DNA from: Planctomycetaceae bacterium
Lineage (GTDB): Bacteria; Planctomycetota; Planctomycetia; Pirellulales; Pirellulaceae
NCBI GenBank assembly: GCA_022614795.1
Contig: JAKEHX010000439.1
Span: 1 to 26,422 of the forward strand
Reading direction: 5' to 3'
Length of the DNA: 26,422 bases
The notes under the pieces are model-generated. The model worked only from the letters and a program-made list of their open reading frames with translations, ran no database searches and was not told where the DNA came from. This document shows, piece by piece, positions 7,401 to 16,400 of the stretch. Every line of letters starts with the position of its first letter. Position 1 is the first letter of the stretch. Both the position numbers and the translations under genes were made by a program.

Positions 7401-10400
7401 ATACCGTCGGCAACAACACTGATGTGACCCTGATCGGCCAATCGGTCGGCGACGACGAGATCACCGTTGCCCCCGTCAGCGCCAACTCGGCCGTCGCCTT
7501 TATCGGCGGCGACCCCTTCGAAGACACCAGCGAGCTGCCTTTCGGCGCCAACCTTCCCGGCTTCGCGGGTGGCGGCGTCGAGGCCGACTTCAGCTTCGAC
7601 GGCCTGGACCCGAGTTCCATCTTCGTGGACGGCAACGGCTCGACCGGGCCGATCGGCGATCAGCTCTTTATCTATGGCCAGACCCAAAACGGCATCATCG
7701 ACCCGGTCGCCTCGGCCGCAGCCTACACGATCTTCAACAACCTCGCCGGCTATGGCGCGGGCGAATTGCTCAACGCCGTGGGCGCGGGCAATGCGTTCGA
7801 CGATATCGACGTTTCCACCGGCCTCGTCCAGGTCAACAACTTTGTGGACGTTGCCTTCCTCGAAGCCGATTTCGTACAGGACGATCCCCTGCTCACCAGC
7901 GGCCTGATCGTCAACAGCGGCGACGAGCCGACGTTCGACCCGCTGGGCGTCGTTGATCCGGAATGCGACGGGCTTCGCGCCGACGCGATCACGGTCGATC
8001 TCTCGCCGGTCATTCCGATCACCGTCAACGGCGGCCTTCCGCCGAACAACGGCGTGAATGAGCGCGGCGACAAACTGGTTGTCGCGGATTTCTTTGAAAC
8101 GATCAACGTGTGGAGCAACAAGGCGACGCCGCCCACAGTCACCTTTGAGTTCATCCCGTTCGGCGGCGGCACGCTCCAGCCGTTGCGCCAGAGCTCGATC
8201 GAGTGTATGGGGACGCTGTTCGCGGCGACCGTCAATCTGATCGGCGACAACAACGACCCCTTGGTCGATCAGACCGACAACTTCGTCGTCGTCGGCCAGG
8301 ACACCGATTCCGGCGACGGCGTGCCCTTCCCCCCCTTCATCGGCGACCCCGAGGGCACCAACGAATTCGTCCTCTTCATCAACGGCAGCATCGGCTTTGA
8401 GTTCAGCGGCGTGCAGTTCCTCAACGCCTTTGGCTTCGACCAGCGGCCGGTGGGTGGCCTCGACGATGATCCGGCAACTGTCCCAACTGCCGACGATATC
8501 GACACTTTGGAACTCACCGCCTACGCCGACAACGGCAATTCCGGCGGCCATCCGCCTCGCGGCTGGGGCATCGATGTCTTCTTCGACGAAGGGGTGCCGA
8601 ACCAGGCCGACGGCGACCAGCAGGACCTGATCATCTATCACACTTCTGCCGGCCTCGGCGGCGGCGGCAGCGTCTCGGAAGACATCGTCATCCAGCCCTC
8701 CGGACCCGACAACGGCGAAATCCGCGCCACCAACGCGGTCGATGGCTCGGTCATCGTGGTCGTCCAGTACGTCGCCAACACCGACATCATCGTCCTCGAC
8801 GACGACGGCTCGCTCTCCGATACCGACCGCCTGACTCTGAACGGCACCAACCCCGGCGGCCCGCAAACCAGCGGCCGCGACACGATTGCCGCGAACTTTA
8901 CAGCAGCCGGCACGTTGCTCGACCCAATGGTTACGGTTACCGATACGAATTCGGCTTTGATCCTGTACCGCCTGCGAAACTTTGTCGGCTTCAATACGAT
9001 CACGCTCAATCCGCTGGCCGGCAGCGATACGGTCAACGTCACCAACCGTCCCGGCTTGACGGTCAATGCCAACGGCGGCGACCCCGTCGCCGAGTCGGAG
9101 TTCGGACCCGCCGATGTCCTCCAGGTGCTTGTCCAGTTCTCGGCACAAGTCTCGCAGGGGACCGATGCCAGCACTGGCCTGATTAGCACGTTCACCGCCG
9201 GGCCGATCGACTATCGCAATTTCGAACGCGTCAACATCGATACGCGGGACGAGAGAAGCAGCATCGTCATCCAGGCCACGAACGACAACGACGTGATCTC
9301 CCTGGCCCCGCCCCAGCCAGAGGCCAGCGCCTTCGTCACCGTCAACGATGGCCCGGTGATCGGTATCAATACCAACGGACCTGACAACTTTGCGGCGATC
9401 TTCCTCCACAGCCTGGCGGGCAACGACCACATCCAGGTCACCCCGCTCATCAATGAACAGATCATCATCGACGCCGGCTCGCCCTCCGCGTCCGATACCG
9501 TGATCGTCACCGGGACCCCAAACGATGACGAAATCGTGTACGAGCCGCAGACGGCGAACTCCGGCGTCGTCAGCGTCACAGGTTTCCAGGACATCGTTCT
9601 CAGAGACGTCGAGCACCTCACAATCGATGGACTGACTACTCCCTTCGGCGGCGTACTTCAAGACGCCCTCACCATCACCGGCAACGCCAACTTCAACCGC
9701 TTCGTCCATACGCCGGGCGCCGCGCTCGACGAAGGACACGTTGCCATCTTCGACCTGACCGCCAACGTTACCCTCCTCGGCGTCTCGTACGAGGGCCTGG
9801 GTCTGGCTGGCGAAGTGGAAATTTATGGCGGCGGGAATGGGCCGGACTTCGACACGCTCGTCGCCCTGGGGACGGGCGGCAGCGACTCGATGAGCGCCGG
9901 GTTCCTCGCGCTCAATGAAATCCGGATCGCCCTGCAAAGCGACGTGGGATTTCATATCCCCGTCTTCACCGAGGACGTGGAGAACTATATCCTCGACACG
10001 CTCGAAGGCGATGACGAGATTCTCCTCTTCGCGCCGCTCAGCATTTCGGGCAATTTCCAGGTCTTTGGGGGCGGACCAGGCAGCAGCGACAATCTGCTCC
10101 TGTTTGGGTCGCCGACGGTTGCTGAGTCCGTAACGATCTCGCCGGATTTCAACAATCCGCTCGGCGAACAAGATGTGCAGGGCCTGGGCGCGCCGCTGGA
10201 AGTAAGCGGTTTCGAGCTCATCCGCTATACCGGCGCGCTGAGCGCCGCCGGCGCGCCGGACGACACGCTCCGGCTCTTCCCGGGAAATCAAGACGACGTC
10301 ATGCGCGTCTCACACGCCGCGGGTTCATTCGACCACGTCACTTCCAACGTTTTGCCGGATATTGAGTTCGGCGAGCTGGAGACGTTCCAGATCGACATGG

Positions 10401-13400
10401 GCGGCATCGGCGCGCTCCAGGCTAGGTTCCAGACGCGGTTTCTCGGCGGTGCGCTTGCCGCCAACTATCAAGTTGTGAACTCGTTCTTCGAAGATACCCT
10501 CGTCATCGAAGGCCTCGATGGCGGCGGCGGAGTCCCGGCCAACGATAGCTTTACGGTGACCCATCCCACAGGAGCAGACGTAGCGATCGTTGATAACGGG
10601 CCTGGCGTCACGGTCACGGATGTCACCGGCGGTGACACGCTGGGTCGGCTGGTCCTCGAAACCCGCGGCGGCGACGACGAGGTGACGGTCAATATCGGTG
10701 GCACTCTTCCGATTGCCGTGCCCATAACGTTCGACGGCGGCGCTGGCGCGGATCAGTTGGTCGTCATCGGCACGCCGCTCAACGTTGCCGGTGCCCCAGA
10801 CCCCTTCGACAACGTCAATTACACGCCGGGCCCAATTGGGAATCTGGGTCGGCTGGAGTATCTCGACGGCGGCCTTCGTGAGATGCTCATCGACTTTGTC
10901 AACCTGGAGCCGGTGCTCGACCTCGTGCCCGCCGCAATTTTGACCGTGAACGGGACGAACGCCAACAACGCGATCAATTACACGGGCGGCGGCACGGTCG
11001 CCAACGGCCTGGTCTCGGTCGATGCCTTCGAGACGATCGAGTTCTCGAATAAGGTCAGGCTGATCCTCAACGGCCTGGCGGGCAGCGACGCGATCAACCT
11101 CAATAACCCCAACACGCCCACCGGTCTGATCGGCATCACCGTAAATGGCGGCGACCCGACCGCCAGCGACACGGTCGTCGTCAATGGGACCGTCGGAGTG
11201 GACACAATCGTGTTCACCCCCACCGCGCCAGACGCGGGAACGGTGCTGGTCAATGCCCTGCCGCTCATCATACTGGCCACAACTGAGCACCTGACGATCA
11301 ACGGCCGCGGCGGCAACGACACCCTGAATACCGTCACTCCCGCGGCGGTCAGCAGCCAAATTGAAATCACCCCCGGCGCGGCGCCCGATTCCGGCGGCTT
11401 GCGGGTTGACTCGCTCATTCCGCTCAGCTTCACGAACCTGGGAGCTGCTGCAAGCCTGACGATTACCGATCCTGACGTCGATCGAGATCTGGTCATTTAC
11501 AACGGCACCGCGGCGGACGACATCTTCCGCGTTCCCGACAGCGGCGGCATTCCCGCCCCATCGTTGGAACTCGTAAGCCATCTGGGCGTGGGCACAACGG
11601 GCATCGAGACTTACGTGCTCCGCGGCCTCTCCGGCGACGACCGGTTCGAGGTCGTAGCGCAGACCAACGTCACCGTGGACGTGCAAGGCGGCGACCCCGG
11701 CGCCAGCGACGTCCTCGCGTTCACTTCGACCGGTGCGACGACGCTCAATCTCGGTTCGTCGAGGATCGACGATGCCGGCGTGGTCGGCACTCCCGACGTG
11801 GTCTATTCGGGCGTCGAGATAATCAATATCAATGCCAGCGGCCAGGCCCTGTCACTCGTCGGCTCGGCGAGCGATGACGACCTGACCGTTACTGTCTTGA
11901 CTGCTACCTCCGGCAAGATTCAGATCGGACTGGCCGTCCAGCAGAGCGGCCAGGTCGGTCCGGGGGTCGTTCCGCCCCTGGTCAACTACAGCAGCATCGT
12001 TGGGGCTTTGGCAGTCGATATGCTAGCGGGCGAGGACACGCTCGTCGTTGTCGGCAATGCTTTCGCACAGAACTGGCTGGTGAATGCGGCAGCCGGAAGC
12101 GTGGCGATTGACGACGTGCCCAACGGCGTCGGCAATGACGGCCTGGTGACCTTCATCAATACCGAATCGCTCGAAACGTTCGGCCTGGAAGGGAACGATA
12201 CCTTCATCGTCACGGCCGGAGCGATTCCCGTGTTCGTCGATGGCGGTGACCCGATCGGGACCCTTCCGGGCGACCTGATCTTTCCCATCGGCGCGATCGC
12301 GGCTTTCCCCGGTCCCGAGTCCGATGAGGGTGGCTTCTTGACGGGGCCAGGTGGCACGATCAGCTTCGATCACATCGAGAGCATCATCGTTCCGCCCAAC
12401 GGCGACGACTGCCCCTTCCTGATCCTGGGGACCAACGCCGACGACGACATCACCGTCGTTGCCCGCAACGAGATCACGATCAACCTCACCACGTTCTTCC
12501 CGGGCGCCGACGGCATTCAGGACTTTACGGTCTCGGTCAACGCCGGGCCGGACATCCTCTTCCTCGACGAGCCGGACCTGTTTATCGACGCTCTGAATGG
12601 CGACGACGACATTGTGGTCCGTACGCCCGCCCCGAACGACGCCGATTGGGACGTCAACGTCCGCGTGGCCGGCGGGCCGCCGAGCATCGGCGAGACCAAC
12701 GAAGCCGACCGCCTCGTCCTGGAGACGCCCGGCGTCGACCTCGTCGAGTTTCGTCCGACCGGTCCCGACACCGGCCGCCTCGTGATCAACGAGGACGGGG
12801 TTGCTGATTATCAGGCCGGCGGCACCGATTCGATCATCACGTTCGGGCCGTTCGTGTTCGAGTGCGTCGTGGACGAAGAGATCATCTTCACGTACCTCTC
12901 GTCGCCGGGAGGCGTGGAACTGGTCGAGTACGACGGCGAAGACAGTGAGGCCGACGCCACCATCGTGGACAATCCCGACGATCGCCTCACCATTTTCGGC
13001 ACCGCCGGCGACGACACGACGACGGTCGCCCCGGCAGGATTGGGCAGCGGAACGTTCATTTCCACGCTCAGTCCGGTATTCAGCTTCCGCTCGTTCGAAG
13101 AACTGGTCGTCAACGGAGGTTCCGCAGCGGCCGATGCAGCAGGGGCTGGCTTCGACCACGTGATTTACAACGCGACGCAAGGGCCGGACGCTATTACGTC
13201 CGACTCCGACACGCTGTTCTTGGCTGACCCGAATCTTGGTCTCGCTCACCTGGTGACGCTCGGCGCCAGCATCGACAAGCTGGATGTGAATACGTTTGGC
13301 GGCAATGACAATATCGACTTGGACATCACCGTCGGCGCCATTGCCAAGACGATCGACGCTGGGGCCGGCAACGACACAGTCAATCTGCTTGGCTCCGATG

Positions 13401-16400
13401 ACGCCGACATCTTCGGCGGCATCGGCGATGATACGCTGATCGGCTCGCCGGTTGCCGACAACATCTTCGGCGGCGCCGGCAACGACATCCTCATCGGCGG
13501 CGGCGGCGTGGACAACGAATTCGGCGAAGACGGCAACGACCTCTTCGGCAACCTGACGCTGACGCCCAATGGCGTTGCCGACGACCCCGGCGCCGACTTC
13601 ATGTTTGGCGGCGACGGCATCGACCAGTTCGTCTGGGAGCCGGGCGATGGCAGCGACAATATCAGTGGTGGTGTGGACGGGGCCGACATTTTGCGGTTCT
13701 TCGGCGATGCCGGGGCCAACGCGTTCCTGCTGAACCCGGCCGCCGTCGCTCCGACCCACATGAACACGACGCTCGGTGGCGCGACCGTCGATACGCACGG
13801 CGTCGAGCAGCTCATCGTCAGCGGCCTGGCCGGAGCTGATACGTTCACCGTCACGGACCTGACCCCGACCGAAGTCGAAGACTTGTTGCTGGTCGTCGAT
13901 GCCGCTGCCGGCTCCGCCGACGCCGTGACAGTCAACGGACGCACGGTTTCCGACAACGTCAATATCACCGTCAATGCCAATGGTCCGGCTGGCGCCTCGC
14001 GCGTCAATATCGCCGGACTGGATTACGACATTGATATCGACGGAATTGCGCTGGCCGATGCCGACACGCTGACATTCAACGGCAATGAAGGGAACGACAC
14101 GATCCTGTCGGACAACGATTTAAATCCGCTCGACCTGAGCCTGCTCTTCTCGTCGGCTGAGGTGACGATCAACGCCGGCCTCGGCGACGACTTCGTCAGC
14201 GGCTTCGGAACGCTCAACGGCAATGAAGGCAACGACACGCTGGTTGGCGGCAGTGTCGCGCAGACGATCAACGGCGGCGACGGCAATGACCAGATCTTTG
14301 GCGGCGGCGGCGCGGACCTTCTCAACGGCAACGCCGGCGAAGACACATTCGTTCCCGGCTTTGACGGCGCAGTCGACACCGTGGATGGCGGCGCGGACTT
14401 CGACACGATCCTGGTGCAAGGCAACAGCGCCAACAACCGGATCGACGCCATTCAGACCACCCCGACGCAAGTCCAGTACGAAATCTCCGGTATTGGCGGC
14501 GGTGACGGCATTGTCGGCGGCGCGGGGACGGAGTCCGACACACTCGTAATCGCCACGGTCGAGCAGCTCACGATCCTGGCCGGATCGGGCGACGACGTGA
14601 TCCGCGTGGCCCATGCCGACGCTCTGGTCGCGGCGGGTGTCGCGGTCAATCTGCTCCGCTTCACCGTCGATGGCGGCTTGCCAGGCGCCAGCGACCGCTT
14701 GACCGTCACCGATCTGGGGCTGGGCGACACGACCGTCCAGCGGATCGGCGGCACGCCCGGCGACGGCTCGTTCACGATGTACGCCTTCCTCGGCGGTGTC
14801 CCCGCCGCGGGCATCATCCCCTTGCCGCCGGTCGTGTACACCGACGTCGAATTTGCCAGCCTCAATCCTGTGCTGCCGATCACCGGCGGCACCGGCGGCG
14901 ATGGCAACGGCAAGTTGTTCGTCTTCAAGCACGATCCGTTCGAGCAGAATAACTCGCGCTTGAACGCAACGTTCCTGGGCGCCAACGAGACGACGAATGT
15001 CGATCCCACGATCGACCCCGGCGCCGATCCTATCGGCGGTCCCGGTTTCGGGCTGCCCGGCGACGAGGACTGGTATCGGATCGTGGCCCAGCACAACGGC
15101 ACGCTCGACATCCAGGTCTATTTCGACCAGCAAGGCACGCTCCTCAATGGCCGCGCGGGCTTGCCCGCCGAAGGCAACTTGGAGATCGCCCTGTACGACG
15201 CCGATGGCCTGGTGGGCGCGGCGCCTGTCCCCGGCGAGATCGCTGGTACGGGGCTGTTTGGCTTGAACGATACGAACGATGACGAGCGGATTCGCATTCC
15301 GGCCGTCGCGGGTCAGACCTACTACCTGCGGGTCCTCGGCGCCCCGTTCGTCGGCAACATCGAAAACAGCAGCGCGGCGATCAACGTCTACAACGTCGCG
15401 GTCGTCAACACGCCGGCCGAGGTGCCGATTGATCTGGAGCTGGACGACGTCATTGGCGTGGCCTCGGTTGATGCCGTGCCTGCGCCAACGCCGACCCAAT
15501 TCGACGCCACCAGCACGGGTCCCCAGTTCGTGCTGTCCACGCTGAACGACTTCTACAACGGCAAGGACATCGTCTTCACCAGCGGCAATCTGAACGGCAT
15601 CCGGGGCCGGATTCTCGACTACATCGGGGCGACGCAGACCTTCCAGTTTTTGCCCGGTACGTTCTTCGCCGCTCCCACGGCCGGCAGCACGTTCCAGATC
15701 GAAAGCGCCGACACGGGCCGCTCGCAATTCGACAACATCACCCGCGACACCACGCCGACGATCTTCCTCCGCGTGCCCAACGTGGTCAATGTCGCCGGCG
15801 TCGCTACGCTCGACGACCTGCCGTACAACGGTTCCGCGCCGGGCGACCCGCCGGACCAGTTCATCGGCATCCCGCACATCAGCAGCGTCCTCTTGGATGT
15901 GCCGATCGCTTCCGGCGCCGGCTTCCGCGTGCCGATCTTCATCACCGAGCACGGGACCAGCGACCAAGGCCCGCCGAACAATGTCTTGGCGGGCTACGCT
16001 CAACCCGTCGATCCAATTAATCGTCCGGGCCTGTTCAGCTTCACCTTTGGCTCGGCTGGCTCGTTTATCCCTGAGCTGCCGGTGTTTCCCGCCACCAGCG
16101 AGACGACTAGCTTCTTCATTTCGGCCCGCGTCGAGATGATCGATCCGGCCCAGAATATCAATCCGGTGGCACCTCATGGACCGGACAATCAGGAACAGGC
16201 CCAAGGCTACGGCGCCTTTGCCGAGTCGCTGGAGATCGTGGTCGATACACAGCCGCCGCCGGTCTTCTTCGGCTTGCCGAACGATCCGGACGACGGCCTG
16301 CTGCCCGACAGCGATACCGGCGTGAATACGAATCCGGAGACGCTAAACGACAGCATCACCAGCGACACGACGCCCGGTTTCTTCGGCCAGGCCGAGGCCG

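Noticed and set aside
4655..10291. 1878-codon open frame on the minus strand opposite the giant gene
   Set aside because: It is a shadow of the giant gene: the strong GNC/ANC codon pattern of the Asp/Asn/Gly/Thr-rich plus frame suppresses stops in this antisense frame. The translation is Val/Asp/Arg/Gly-rich without any domain, signal or ribosome binding site. The 591- and 694-codon antisense frames at 12023-13798 and 14120-16204 are of the same kind.
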